A DNA stretch of 64,000 nucleotides, taken from the NCBI GenBank assembly GCA_029168955.1, contig JAPDOI010000976.1, forward strand, positions 172,501-236,500, given 5' to 3'. A program made the translations under genes and the position numbers. The first letter of the stretch is position 1, and each line of letters begins with the position of its first letter. Of this stretch, positions 11,726 to 24,400 are shown piece by piece. This DNA is from Aplectana chamaeleonis (lineage: Eukaryota; Nematoda; Chromadorea; Rhabditida; Cosmocercidae). The notes below the pieces were generated by a model, which saw nothing but the letters and a program-made list of their open reading frames with translations, made no database searches and was not told where the DNA came from.

Positions 11726-12066
11726 ATATAAATAAAAAATGATTAAATACTCCGAAAGCAACGAAAATAGTTCAAAACTCACCCTAACTGTAAGCAGAGA
11801 TCGGATAGAGCAGCAGAAAATATCGAACTCGGAAGATTAGTTGAGAAGAAAATGATGAGAGCACCGAAAATCCTCGCCACCGAGGTAAAACAGATGATTG
11901 GGACGGCGAAAACTCGTGTTGCATCGATTGATGGCCACCTGGGTGGCATCTCACAAATGGCCACCCACAGCACAAACTGTTCTTCAGGCCGCAACGCACA
12001 CGCGGAACGCAGTTCAAACTGCAGCCGAACTAAGTGCGAGCTGTGGGGAAGTAGAGGGTATGATAT
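11726..12066 (-). repeat. Right arm of an inverted duplication
   Basis: Mirror copy of 10308-10656, including GCAACACGA..., the CATCAATCGATGC word and the GCTGCAGTTTGAACTGCG word in opposite orientation. Outer similarity stops just past TACCCTCTAC in both arms. See the left arm for the coding argument. Confidence 0.8.
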
Positions 12067-13730
12067 CCGGAACAAAGCGTTGTAGTATCTCGAATGAAAG
12101 AGCTCTAGAATTCTGGAAGAAGGACTTGTAATTGGGTTGAAAAAGTTCATGTGTTAGTACTTGAACTTGCTACTGCACTTTCACTAACTCACCTTTCTAA
12201 ACATCAAAGTGAGATCTTTTGTATGAATTGACTAACATCATGTTTTCCTTTCAATAACAAGTATTGAGTGCACGAATTTCTAATAGATCCAAAGAAGAAA
12301 GAAGTCATTGTCGCAACCAGAAAGCTATTCTATGAAGAATAACAAAACGGGCTTTTCTCCCGAGTTGAAAGTTTCAACTACGGGAATCGGTTCTCGCGAA
12401 ATACTGAACCTTTTTTTTGCATGCTCGTCCCTTCCACTTCCCTATTGGTCGAATTTTTCTTGGAACGTTTCTTCCAGCACCAAACCACATTTGCTTGGTA
12501 GATCCCATTTTCGATAGGTTTTACTTTGCTTTTGCTTTTTTATCACATGTGTAACCAGCAGCGTTAGCAAAGAATCCAGTAGTTCCGAAACTTCCTTGAA
12601 GAAATTGCATGGTGCTATAAAAGAATGAGCGTCAGAATTCTACCCGATCGATCGGAAATCAAAATAATTGGGAACGCTAAAAACTTGTTCTACAGAGACG
12701 CATTTACAGGTGTAATTGTGGTTAGAGCCTCAGCATCCACATATACGAGGCGATCGTGGCTGTGTTTGCCAGAAAATGCATGAAAACCTCAATCATCCGA
12801 GAGATGCCAGTTGATGGCACAATGATAGCGACTTTTTTTAGGTTTCCTGCGTAAGAGGTGAGGTGGAGAGCGCAGCAAGCGTGAGTGAATGTAGGCGATG
12901 CATGCTTGGTTGTCAATGGTACCGCAACCTCGGGTGTGTTCCAGCAAAATCGGAAGCGTTGGCCTAAGGTTTGCATCCAGCGACCCCCTCCCCAAGTGAC
13001 CCTACAGGCGACATCCCAGCAGAATTTGAAGCGTTGATCTACCGCTAATCTTTGGCAGCCGACAGGAATTTCATCGGATATAGTTATCAAAACATAATTC
13101 CATCAGAACAGATTCATCTTCAGCACCCGGAACAAACCACAGGGTGAAGGTTCAGGAAAATCTGAGGTGTTGATCCACTACGGTTACCCACCGGGACAGA
13201 GAGTACTTTTTTCAGAAATCGACATCAGATTCGTAACCAGCTTTGCTTATTGCTCCCCCCCCCCTGAGCGGAGCGTGAGACAATTTCTTCCGGACTACAG
13301 AAGTTCGGGAACTCAAATAAGGTCAATTTCCGAGAAGCAGGTATAGTAATTAGGAAGTAATTAGGAACACTCAAAATGCTTGAGCACTGTAATAATAATT
13401 TGGTCTCAGTATGAAGAACTAACTTGTATTCAAGAAAAATCCATCTCTTGGAAATTGAAAAAAGGCATTGAAAGTTTTATGGCGTGGGTGAGCGGTGTGT
13501 GCACTCGGTCTCTTGTAAGCTAACCGACGAAATTCAATGAAAAGAAAAAATATTACCCTCCAATAATTGAAAAGAATCTTTTCTCTGGCATAATGCTTGA
13601 AACCAAGGGCAGTTAAAGTAGGCTCCGTTGGTTGGGAAAACTTTTTTTTTCAATTTCCAAGTGCATTCGAATGCCAAAGTATATTTGATACCCTCAAGGC
13701 AGGGTGCGATTGCATTATAGTTGTATCGTC
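12067..13730. other. Intergenic, no gene supported
   Basis: Holds a diverged local repeat: CAGCAAAATCGGAAGCGTTG (about 12943), CAGCAGAATTTGAAGCGTTG (about 13017) and a weaker third copy near 13153. This creates the internal repetition seen in a 122-codon minus-strand frame (12722-13090). A C12 tract lies at about 13254. I recognise no protein domain. Confidence 0.45.
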
Positions 13731-13866
13731 GATCACTGGATGGGAGGTAGCAGCGGCGCAGCGATCTCTACCTGATATCACTTGTTCGATGTTCATGACT
13801 ATCATTACCTCCCCGCTTCCGCGCGAGCCCCGTGCGTTCGTCGCGGCTACCTCTCAACCAGTGATC
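13731..13866. repeat. Short inverted repeat, 136 bp
   Basis: GATCACTGGATGGGAGGTAGC at 13731-13751 is mirrored at 13846-13866 with two mismatches. The loop is GC-rich and the flank is AT-rich. It could be a very short MITE, but no second copy was noticed in this window. Confidence 0.6.
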
Positions 13867-14720
13867 CGCCATACACGAACAAAATTTTTGAGAAAATTAC
13901 TTCGAAAAATTCGCGAAGGGAATTTTTTAAAATTTTGCTCGTTCGAAATTTCGTCAAACGATTTTTTTTCAACTTTCGTTCGTTCGAGATCTAATTTTTC
14001 ATTTTTTTTCTAAATTTCGTTCGAATTCCGAAATTTCTCGATCTCTGGATTGGACTGTTTTGTTCTTCCTCGGGTCGAGTTGTCATGGGCGTGGCCGAAT
14101 AGCTCTCCTTCTCGAATAAGTTGTTCCTGGGACCTGTGAATATACTGCCTTTCTCGTTCGCATGTGTCCGGGCTGAGCAAGCAGCGGAGCGATCGATCGT
14201 GGCAGAATAGGTATAACACTGATTGGGAGGACTCGACATGATGAGCCATCACATCGACCGGCTTGAAATGAGGAAGAAAGGCTATACATGCTCGCGACTC
14301 GAGTAGAAATCAAACACGTCTGGAAAATTCATTCTATGGCTGAGCGTTGTTTTTAGATAAAGCGTCGAGTCCGATTTCGAAAAAAGATTCGAATTTTTTC
14401 AAGGAATTTCGAAAACAAATCCCAAAATTGCGAACGAATTTCGAAAAAGAACCGAAATTTCGACCGAGTCAAGAAATCCAAAGTTTCGAACGAATTCGGA
14501 AAACATTCATCATTCTGATTAGTTTTGAATTTTGTTTGTTCGACCTCCGAAATTTCGGAAGTTTTTCAAATTTTGTTCGTTTGGAAGTTTTTCAAAATTT
14601 GTTCGTTAAAAAATTTTTCGAACGATTTTTTATCATTTTTCGTTCGTTCGAAATTTTTTCAAAGGAAAATTTTTCAATTTTTGTTCTGTCGACATTTTTT
14701 CCGAGATCGTACAACTATAG
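13867..14720. other. AT-rich segment dense in TTCGAA/GAAATTTC words
   Basis: Two blocks (13880-14040 and 14370-14710) are full of TTCGAAATTTCG, TTTTTCAAATTTTG and GTTCGTTCGAA variants in both orientations. They create two overlapping phenylalanine-rich frames at 14347-14832 and 14525-14914 that are not convincing genes. This looks like a degenerate simple repeat with inverted character. Confidence 0.5.
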
Positions 14721-14918
14721 TATGCATAAGGAAGTATGCAAACTCATTTGGCCTCATTATACATCAGCGCGTCGCTTTGCCGGTTTTTTGGGGCTCGTCT
14801 GTGATTGGAGCGATTTCGACATGGACCAATAGCAAACCTTTCGCGGAAGGCAGCGGCAGCGAAGCGCCTGTGTATAACTATGCCTTTACGCTCCTATCTC
14901 GACTACAGCTGTAGCTCA

Positions 14919-14990
14919 GAGGCATTGTTCACGACGAGCTTCATCTTCGAGTGTTCCACATAAGACAGCTGTGATGACTTTCAGAAGTAA
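14919..14990 (+). mobile_element. Left-end fragment of the TTAA MITE family
   Basis: AGAGGCATTGTTCACGACGA followed by TTCATCTTCGAGTGTTCCACATAAGACAG matches the left end of the copy at 16294 and the fragment at 15938. The starting TTAA is degenerate and no matching right end was found nearby. Confidence 0.55.
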
Positions 14991-15937
14991 GTTAGCTTGC
15001 GGAGAAAATTCAAGCAGTGATGAACCAAAAAATCTTCAATATACAGAGCATATATTCATAAATTGAAGTTTCAACATCTAAGGGAAACTGCGTTTCTAGA
15101 CATACATGCCTTTGATCAAGATGTGCTTGACCTCTGCATTTTAACAAGAAGAGGACAATACAAGCCAAGAAAGACCGCATCTCTGCTGTATGGTATTTGG
15201 CTTCAAGAATACAATTTGGAGAATTGGAAAATGATTTTTCCGCAAACGAAATGAAGAATGATGTACCTCAACAAGACGGTAGCCGAATCTGATCTGGATA
15301 ATCCATTTTGCTTCACACGAAAGTGGCGGAAGTTGCTGATTACGCTGCCTATCGTCACTTACTTTCGTCTGGTCTATAACCTCATCGAGAATTTCGCATG
15401 CCACTCTCCTTGGAAACGTACACTATTATGTAATCCGAGCTCCTCATAACATGCATTGAAGTGATCTTCTCCCTCCCCTACATTACATATGTCGCATGGG
15501 CACTTTGAACTTATCTGATTCAATGAAAGAGGTGTTTACTCCTTTGATATGTTCGAATGCATATGATAATCCAATAAAGTTCGCGCTCACGCACTCCTTC
15601 TGCAAAGTGAAACTGACTTCTTTTCGACCATTACAACCAATATCTGCAGATCACAACCTGCAAATCTTTTTTTAGAATCCTCTTTTATCTCGCGGCATAG
15701 GTGGTCGTACATATAATCTAACCCTCCAAGAATAGGCGATTGCAGTAATAATACTTATGTTTCTGTGTAACATAAAACGGCAAAAGTATGGAAGATGTCT
15801 CGTTGTGGTTATATCTTAAAAACAAAACCATTCTAAATTTTAGCCTTACGATTTTCGAAAAACTAGCCGAAAATGCGAAACATAAAAAGAAAGAAATTAT
15901 CACAAGACCATACTTCCAGAAGGCCCAGAAGGTCAGA
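14991..15937. other. Intergenic, no gene supported
   Basis: Two short plus-strand frames (15063-15254 and 15258-15449) are nearly adjacent in the same frame and have a fairly protein-like composition, but I recognise no domain, start context or splice sites. The rest is AT-rich without structure. Confidence 0.4.
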
Positions 15938-16060
15938 GGCAGTGTTCACAATGATTTTTGTCTCTGAGTTTTCCACATAAAACGATACGTTGGCCTCCAA
16001 GTGTCACAAAAATTACGAAGAAACGGCGAGAAACGCATTAAAAGTCGTAATTCAGTAACA
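15938..16060 (+). mobile_element. Left-end fragment of the TTAA MITE family
   Basis: AGAGGCAGTGTTCACAATGA, then GAGTTTTCCACATAAAACGA, resembles the first 60 bases of the copies at 16294 and 14919. The right end is missing. Confidence 0.55.
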
Positions 16061-16293
16061 CTATTCTATAACATGGACCAGTTGCCCGGTTGGATGAACA
16101 TGTTCATGGTGGTTGTCATCGGTGGAAAATTGGGTCAATCGAAAATAGAGGAATATTCTATGCAAAGCAGGATTAGTTAGGGCTCTAAGGAAAGAACGGA
16201 GCAATAGAGAGCAGTAAATTGCGAAGGACGAGCCCACATAAGATTTCATTGTCACAAAACACTTTCTGTGATGCCTAAGAGGCGAGGTGATAC

Positions 16294-16785
16294 TTAAAGG
16301 CACTGTTGGCGATAAACTTCATCCTCGAATTTTCCATGACAAACGCTTCTCGTGGTTCTCAGAAGCAGAACAGCGTCGAAAAACGGGACGAAAAGCTACC
16401 CAGGAGCCGCAAAACGGCTTAGAAAAGTGGGGAAACCCCGCCATTGTGGGCAAGTCCCGCCTCTTCCCGCCCCTCGACGTGAACAAAAGAACACTCGAAG
16501 TCGTGAGTTGAGCGATGATTTCCGATTAAAAGCCCCATTCTTCCTTTCATTCTCAACTTCTCTCTTTACTCAGGTCAGCTCGCTCACATTGGCTGCAAAA
16601 GACGGAAGTTACAAGCCTCGGACAACTCGTCCACCATTTTACCTAGCTCAACTTTTGAGGTACCATAACTCCATTCCCAGAAGGTCTTGTAAGATTCCAG
16701 AAGCATCATTGGAATCAGAATGGGACCGGTTTCAAGATAGGCAAAAAAACAGAAAATCGATTTCTATCGCGAACAGTGCCTTTAA
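16294..16785. mobile_element. TTAA-flanked MITE, copy 3
   Basis: Starts TTAAAGGCACTGTTGGCGAT and ends ATCGCGAACAGTGCCTTTAA, with TTAA at 16294-16297 and 16782-16785. The second half is nearly collinear with copy 1 at 4235-4460, including the TCTCTCTTTACTCAGGTCA and GACGGAAGTTACAAGCCTCG words. It lacks a transposase. The 160-codon frame 16352-16834 runs through the element and out of it and is not supported as a gene. Confidence 0.88.
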
Positions 16786-17188
16786 AGGCACGGCTCGGTC
16801 AAATTCTTACACTAGCGAAATTTGGGTTAAATAGATTGGGCTGGCCTAGCTGAACATCGTCTGAACGTTTCACGAACTCTGAGTCCTTAGTTGTGGAGAA
16901 AACAGCCTCAAAGTCAGGGATTACGGTATTTACAGCATGATATTCATGGCTGGAATGACCGATATTTACACTGCAGTATTGAATAATGCGTGGACGACCG
17001 ATAAAATATGGACGATGACCACACTTTTCCGACTTTTCTGACACAGCGGTTGACGGAAGCTGCTGGAATAACTTGAAGAAGACCGGTTTTTTACGCAGTT
17101 TTCGCATGTTCGTTGGGACTACCTGTAGCAAGAGCACCGATTTAGCGGGGGATCTCAAAATCGAAATTCCGCTCGAATCCTGCCTTTA
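16782..17188. mobile_element. Possible second TTAA element abutting copy 3
   Basis: From the shared TTAA at 16782, TTAAAGGCACGGCTCGGTC runs inward. At the other side AATCCTGCCTTTAA (ending 17188) gives an inverse of similar form. The inverted similarity is short and imperfect, so this is a tentative call. A 119-codon minus-strand frame (16799-17158) fills much of it without a recognisable domain. Confidence 0.4.
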
Positions 17189-17988
17189 AGGATTTCGTAC
17201 ACTTTTGGTGGGTTTTCCTCAATTTCTACATCAATTTAATTCTACCCGGGGGCCACTTAATCAATATAGCGAATAATCTAAAAATTGAAGATTATTGTGA
17301 ACACTGGCCTTTAAAGGCACAGTACACCCTCAGACATGAATTTGGTGATTTTTATTTCATTGTGTAGTAGACCCCTCCTATATAACACGTGCAAAGTGCG
17401 AGATCTCATTTTCTCCAAATAAGCAAGATATAAGCGACCACCACAGACTCGATTTCCTTTGCTCACCACCACGGGCCACACCCCCTACCAGATTTTCGAA
17501 GTCGACAGCGGCTAGATGGACGGATGAATTCTCAACGAGTCGTCGTTCCTCAGCCAATTGCCGGACTATCTCCTTATCCTGGCTCGCTTTTGCGCAAAGA
17601 TTGCGAATGACTCAGACAGAGAGAAAACCTGACCGCGGGCAACTATTTGAAATAGGCTGACCGCGACAATGCGGCAGTTGAAGCGCGTTCCGACCGCGCT
17701 CATGTTTTACCGGCGGTCGAACCGCGCTTGGACGCGGTCAAACCGCGATAAGAAACAACGGTCGTATCCCATGCATCGCAAAATCAGCGCCCGCGAGAGG
17801 CAGGGCGGCGCGGCTCTTAGTCCGTTGTCTGTAAATCAAGAAGATTCAGAACACGTTTACATATGATGTAACTTCTGCTTAAGTTGTCACGCACGATGCA
17901 TAACATATTAGTCCGACTTATCATTCATTGGTTCTTCTAAATAAGAATTAATATTAATCATATTATTTATAATTTTCAATTATTTTCG
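17189..17988. other. Intergenic with a MITE right end, no gene supported
   Basis: TTATTGTGAACACTGGCCTTTAA at about 17287-17309 is an isolated right end of the TTAA MITE family. A run of CCGCG/GACCGCG words lies at 17630-17760. No gene is seen. Confidence 0.5.
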
Positions 17989-18175
<187 letters not shown>

Positions 18176-18496
18176 CCTTATACTTAAGACAGTTATGTCC
18201 CGATGTGTGTGTGTGCATGTATGTGTGTCCCGCGGATCCAAGGAATGACCGATCAAAACTTGTATGAAATGGTACTATCATTTAGGTGGGTAGGACATAA
18301 ATCGATTACCAAAAAATCAGCCTGAAAACAAAATCACCTCTTACGTGCCTCGGGGCAACCGTGCTTGTTCGCGGAGCGCACTTTTAACCGTGGGTCATGA
18401 TAACTTCTGCGAGTTGTCTAGCGCTAGAAGGGCTACGCTCTAATCAAAGCGATAGGTTTCCAGTAACAGAGGATAGGACGCCATACAGATTCGATA
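18176..18496. other. Unique flank between microsatellite and array 1
   Basis: Contains a short GT-rich stretch (GTGTGTGTGTGCATGTATGTG). No gene, RNA or promoter was recognised. Confidence 0.5.
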
Positions 18497-21400
18497 GGTT
18501 TGCAGAGTAAGCAGGACTTTATCGATAGTGAGCAGGACCTCAGCGGGAGTGTGCAGGACATCATAGAGAATGCGCAGGTCCCCGGTGGGAGTGTGCAGGA
18601 CGTCACAGAAAGTGTGCAGGACCCGAATGGGAGTGCGCAGCTCGTCACAGAAAGTGTGCAGGACCCGAATGGGAGTGTGCAGCACGTCACAGAAAGTGTG
18701 CAGGACCCGAATGAGAGTGTGCAGCACGTCACAGAAAGTGTGCAGGACCCCCGTGGAAGTGTGCAGGACTTTACAGAAAGTGCGCAGGACCCGAATGGCA
18801 GTGTGCAGGACGCCATAGAAAGTGTGCCGGCCCCCGACGGGAGTGTGCAGGACGTCACAGAAAGTGTGCAGGACCCGAATGGGAGTGCGCAGCTCGTCAC
18901 AGAAAGTGTGCAGGACCCCGGCGGGAGTGTGCAGGACGTCACAGAAGGTGTGCAGGACCCCAGTGGAAGTGTGCAGGACTTCATAGAAAGCGTTCAGGAC
19001 CCGAATGGCAGTGTGCAGGATGTCATAGAAAGTGTGCAGGACCCCGGCGGAAGTGCGCAGGACGCCACAGAAAGTGCGCAGGACCCCAGTGGGAGTGTGC
19101 AGGACGTCATAGAAAATGCGCAGGTCCCCGGTGGGAGTGTGCAGGACGTGACAGAAAGATTTGCAGGACCCAAATGGGAGTGTGCAGGACGTCATAGAAC
19201 GTGTGCAGGACCCCGGCGGGAGTGTGCAGGACGTCACAGAAAGTGTGCAGGACCCGAATGGGAGTGTGCAGTACGTCATAGAAAGCGTCCAGGACCCAAA
19301 TGGGAGTGTGCAGGACGTCAAAGAAAGTGTGCAGGACGCCAGCGGGAGTGTGCATGACGTCACAGAAAGTGTGCAGGACCCGAATGGGAGTGTGCAGCAC
19401 GTCACAGAAAGTGTGCAGGACCCCGGCGGGAGTGTGCAGGACGTCACAGAAGGTGTGCAGGACCCCAGTGGAAGTGTGCAGGACTTCACAGAAAGCGTTC
19501 AGGACCCGAATGGCAGTGTGCAGGACGTCATAGAAAGTGTGCAGGACCCCGGCGGGAGTGTGCAGGACGCCACAGAAAGTGCGCAGGACCCCAGTGGGAG
19601 TGTGCAGGACGTCATAGAAAGTGTGCAGGACCCCGGCGGGAGTGTGCAGGACGTCACAGAAAGTGTGCAGGACCCGAATGGTAGTGTGCAGGACGCCATA
19701 GAAAGAGTGCAGGAACCCGGCGGGAGAGTGGAGGACGTCATAGAAAGTGGGCAGGACCCGAATGGGAGTGTGCAGCACGTCACAGAAAGTGTGCAGGACC
19801 TGTATGGGAGTGTGCAGCACGTCACAGAAAGTGTGCAGGACCCCGGCGGGAGTGTGCAGGACGTCACAGAAGGTGTGCAGGACCCCAGTGGAAGTGTGCA
19901 GGACGTCATAGAAAGCGTTCAGGACCCAAATGGGAGTTTGCAGGACGTCATAGAAAGTGTGCAGACCCCGGCGGGAGTGTGCAGGACGTCACAGAAAGTG
20001 TGCAGGACCCGAATGGGAGTGTGCAGTACGTCATAGAAAGCGTCCAGGACCCAAATGTGAGTGTGCAGGAAGTCATAGAAAGTGTGCAGGACCCCGGCGA
20101 GAGTAAGCAGGACGTCACAGAAAGTGTGCAGGACCCGAATGGGAGTGTGCAGGACGTCATAGAAAGCGTTCAGGACCCAAATGGGAGTGTGCAGGACGTC
20201 ATAGAAAGTGTGCAGACCCCGGCGGGAGTGTGCAGGACGTCACAGAAAGTGTGCAGGACCCCAGTGGAAGTGTTCAGGACGTCATAGAAAGTGTGCAGGG
20301 ACCCCGGCGGTAGTGTGCAGGACGTCACAGAAAGTGTGCAGGACCCGAATGGGAGTGTGCAGCACGTCACAGAAAGTGTGCTGGACCTGAATGGGAGTGT
20401 GCAGAACGTCACAGAAGGTGTGCAGGACCCCATTGGAAATGTGCAGGACTTTATCGAAAGCGTTCAGGACCCAAATGGGAGTGCGCAGGACGTCATAAAA
20501 AGTGTGCAGGACCTCAGTGGGAGTGTGCAGGACGTCATAGAAAGTGTGCAGGACCCGAATGGGAGTGTGCAGCACTTCACAGAAAGTGTGCAGGACCCCG
20601 GCGGGAGTGTGCAGGACGTCACAGAAGGTGTGCAGGACCCCAGTGGAAGTGTGCAGGACTTCACAGAAAGCGTTCAGGACCCGAATGGCAGTGTGCAGGA
20701 CGTCATAGAAAGTGTGCAGGACCCCGGAGGGAGTGTGCAGGACGCCACAGAAAGTGCGCAGGACCCCAGTGGGAGTGTGCAGGACGTCATAGAAAGTGTG
20801 CAGGACCCCGGCGGGAGTGTGCAGGACGTCGCAGAAAGTGTGCAGGACCCGAATGGGAGTGTGCAGGACGCCATAGAAAGTGTGCAGGACCCCGGCGGGT
20901 GTGTGCAGGACGTCATAGAAAGTGTGCAGGACCCGAATGGGAGTGTGCAGCACGTCACAGAAAGTGTGCAGGACCCGTATGGGAGTGTGCAGGACGTCAT
21001 AGAAAGTGTGCAGGACCCCGGCGGGAGTGTGCAGGACGTCACAGAAAGTGTGCAGGACCCGAATGGGAGTGTGCAGGACGCCATAGAAAGTGTGCAGGAC
21101 CCCGGCGGGAGTGTGCAGGACGTCATAGAAAGTGTGCAGGACCCGAATGGGAGTGTGCAGCACGTCACAGAAAGTGTGCAGGACCCGTATGGGAGTGTGC
21201 AGCACGTCACAGAAAGTGTGCAGGACCCCGGCGGGAGTGTGCAGGACGTCACAGAAGGTGTGCAGGACCCCAGTGGAAGTGTGCAGGACGTCATAGAAAG
21301 CGTTCAGGACCCAAATGGGAGTTTGCAGGACGTCATAGAAAGTGTGCAGGACCCCGGCGGGAGTGTGCAGGACGTCATAGAAAGTGTGCAGGACCCGAAT

Positions 21401-24400
21401 GGGAGTGTGCAGTACGTCATAGAAAGCGTCCAGGACCCAAATGTGAGTGTGCAGGAAGTCATAGAAAGTGTGCAGGACCCCGGCGAGAGTAAGCAGGACG
21501 TCACAGAAAGTGTGCAGGACCCGAATGGGAGTGTGCAGGACGTCATAGAAAGCGTTCAGGACCCAAATGGGAGTGTGCAGGACGTCATAGAAAGCGTTCA
21601 GGACCCAAATGGGAGTTTGCAGGACGTCATAGAAAGTGTGCAGGACCCCGGCGGGAGTGTGCAGGACGTCATAGAAAGTGTGCAGGACCCGAATGGGAGT
21701 GTGCAGTACGTCATAGAAAGCGTCCAGGACCCAAATGTGAGTGTGCAGGAAGTCATAGAAAGTGTGCAGGACCCCGGCGAGAGTAAGCAGGACGTCACAG
21801 AAAGTGTGCAGGACCCGAATGGGAGTGTGCAGGACGGCATAGAAAGCGTTCAGGACCCAAGTGCGAGTGTGCAGGACGTCATAGAAAGTGTGCAGACCCC
21901 GGCGGGAGTGTGCAGGACGTCACAGAAAGTGTGCAGGACCCCAGTGGAAGTGTTCAGGACGTCATAGAAAGTGTGCAGGACCCCGGCGGTAGTGTGCAGG
22001 ACGTCACAGAAAGTGTGCAGGACCCGAATGGGAGTGTGCAGCACGTCACAGAAAGTGTGCAGGACCTGAATGGGAGTGTGCAGGACGTCACAGAAGGTGT
22101 GCAGGACCCCATTGGAAATGTGCAGGACTTTATCGAAAGCGTTCAGGACCCAAATGGGAGTGCGCAGGACGTCATAAAAAGTGTGCAGGACCTCAGTGGG
22201 AGTGTGCAGGACGTCATAGAAAGTGTGCAGGACCCGAATGGGAGTGTGCAGCACTTCACAGAAAGTGTGCAGGACCCCGGCGGGAGTGTGCAGGACGTCA
22301 CAGAAGGTGTGCAGGACCCCAGTGGAAGTGTGCAGGACTTCACAGAAAGCGTTCAGGACCCGAATGGCAGTGTGCAGGACGTCATAGAAAGTGTGCAGGA
22401 CCCCGGCGGGAGTGTGCAGGACGCCACAGAAAGTGCGCAGGACCCCAGTGGGAGTGTGCAGGACGTCATAGAAGGTGTGCAGGACCCCGGCGGGAGTGTG
22501 CAGGACGTCGCAGAAAGTGTGCAGGACCCGAATGGGAGTGTGCAGGACGCCATAGAAAGTGTGCAGGACCCCGGCGGGAGTGTGCAGGACGTCACAGAAG
22601 GTGTGCAGGACCCCAGTGGAAGTGTTCAGGACTTCACAGAAAGCGTTCAGGACCCGAATGGCAGTGTGCAGGACGTCATAGAAAGTGTGCAGGACCCCGG
22701 CGGGAGTGTGCAGGACGCCACAGAAAGTGCGCAGGACCCCAGTGGGAGTGTGCAGGACGTCATAGAAAGTGTGCAGGACCCCGGCGGGAGTGTGCAGGAC
22801 GTCATAGAAAGTGTGCAGGACCCGAATGGGAGTGTGCAGCACGTCACAGAAAGTGTGCAGGACCCGTATGGGAGTGTGCAGGACGTCATAGAAAGTGTGC
22901 AGGACCCCGGCGGGAGTGTGCAGGACGTCACAGAAAGTGTGCAGGACCCGAATGGGAGTGTGCAGGACGCCATAGAAAGTGTGCAGGACCCCGGCGGGAG
23001 TGTGCAGGACGTCATAGAAAGTGTGCAGGACCCGAATGGGAGTGTGCAGCACGTCACAGAAAGTGTGCAGGACCCGTATGGGAGTGTGCAGCACGTCACA
23101 GAAAGTGTGCAGGACCCCGGCGGGAGTGTGCAGGACGTCACAGAAGGTGTGCAGGACCCCAGTGGAAGTGTGCAGGACGTCATAGAAAGCGTTCAGGACC
23201 CAAATGGGAGTTTGCAGGACGTCATAGAAAGTGTGCAGGACCCCGGCGGGAGTGTGCAGGACGTCATAGAAAGTGTGCAGAACCCGAATGGGAGTGTGCA
23301 GTACGTCATAGAAAGCGTCCAGGACCCAAATGTGAGTGTGCAGGAAGTCATAGAAAGTGTGCAGGACCCCGGCGAGAGTAAGCAGGACCTCACAGAAAGT
23401 GTGCAGGACCCGAATGGGAGTGTGCAGGACGTCATAGAAAGCGTTCAGGACCCAAATGGGAGTGTGCAGGACGTCATAGAAAGTGTGCAGACCCCGGCGG
23501 GAGTGTGCAGGACGTCACAGAAAGTGTGCAGGACCCCAGTGGAAGTGTTCAGGACGTCATAGAAAGTGTGCAGGACCCCGGCGGTAGTGTGCAGGACGTC
23601 ACAGAAAGTGTGCAGGACCCAAATGGGAGTGTGCAGCACGTCACAGGAAGTGTGCAGGACCTGAATGGGAGTGTGCAGGACGTCACAGAAGGTGTGCAGG
23701 ACCCCATTGGAAATGTGCAGGACTTTATCGAAAGCGTTCAGGACCCAAATGGGAGTGCGCAGGACGTCATAAAAAGTGTGCAGGACCTCAGTGGGAGTGT
23801 GCAGGACGTCATAGAAAGTGTGCAGGACCCGAATGGGAGTGTGCAGCACTTCACAGAAAGTGTGCAGGACCCCGGCGGGAGTGTGCAGGACGTCACAGAA
23901 GGTGTGCAGGACCCCAGTGGAAGTGTGCAGGACTTCACAGAAAGCGTTCAGGACCCGAATGGCAGTGTGCAGGACGTCATAGAAAGTGTGCAGGACCCCG
24001 GCGGGAGTGTGCAGGACGTCACAGAAGGTGTGCAGGACCCCAGTGGAAGTGTGCAGGACGTCATAGAAAGCGTTCAGGACCCTAATGGGAGTTTGCAGGA
24101 CGTCATAGAAAGTGTGCAGGACCCCGGCGGGAGTGTGCAGGACGTCATAGAAAGTGTGCAGGACCCGAATGGGAGTGTGCAGTACGTCATAGAAAGCGTC
24201 CAGGACCCAAATGTGAGTGTGCAGGAAGTCATAGAAAGTGTGCAGGACCCCGGCGAGAGTAAGCAGGACCTCACAGAAAGTGTGCAGGACCCGAATGGGA
24301 GTGTGCAGGACGTCATAGAAAGCGTTCAGGACCCAAATGGGAGTGTGCAGGACGTCATAGAAAGTGTGTGCAGACCCCGGCGGGAGTGTGCAGGACGTCA

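Noticed and set aside
10216..12085. A conserved gene in the inverted duplication
   Set aside because: Substitutions between the arms are mostly amino-acid changing in the open frame, and no domain is recognised.
12722..13090. 122-codon minus-strand ORF with an internal QRF(K/R)FCW repeat
   Set aside because: The repetition comes from a diverged DNA-level repeat and no family is recognised.
15063..15449. Two adjacent same-frame ORFs that look slightly protein-like
   Set aside because: No recognisable domain, splice sites or promoter. I could not support a gene.
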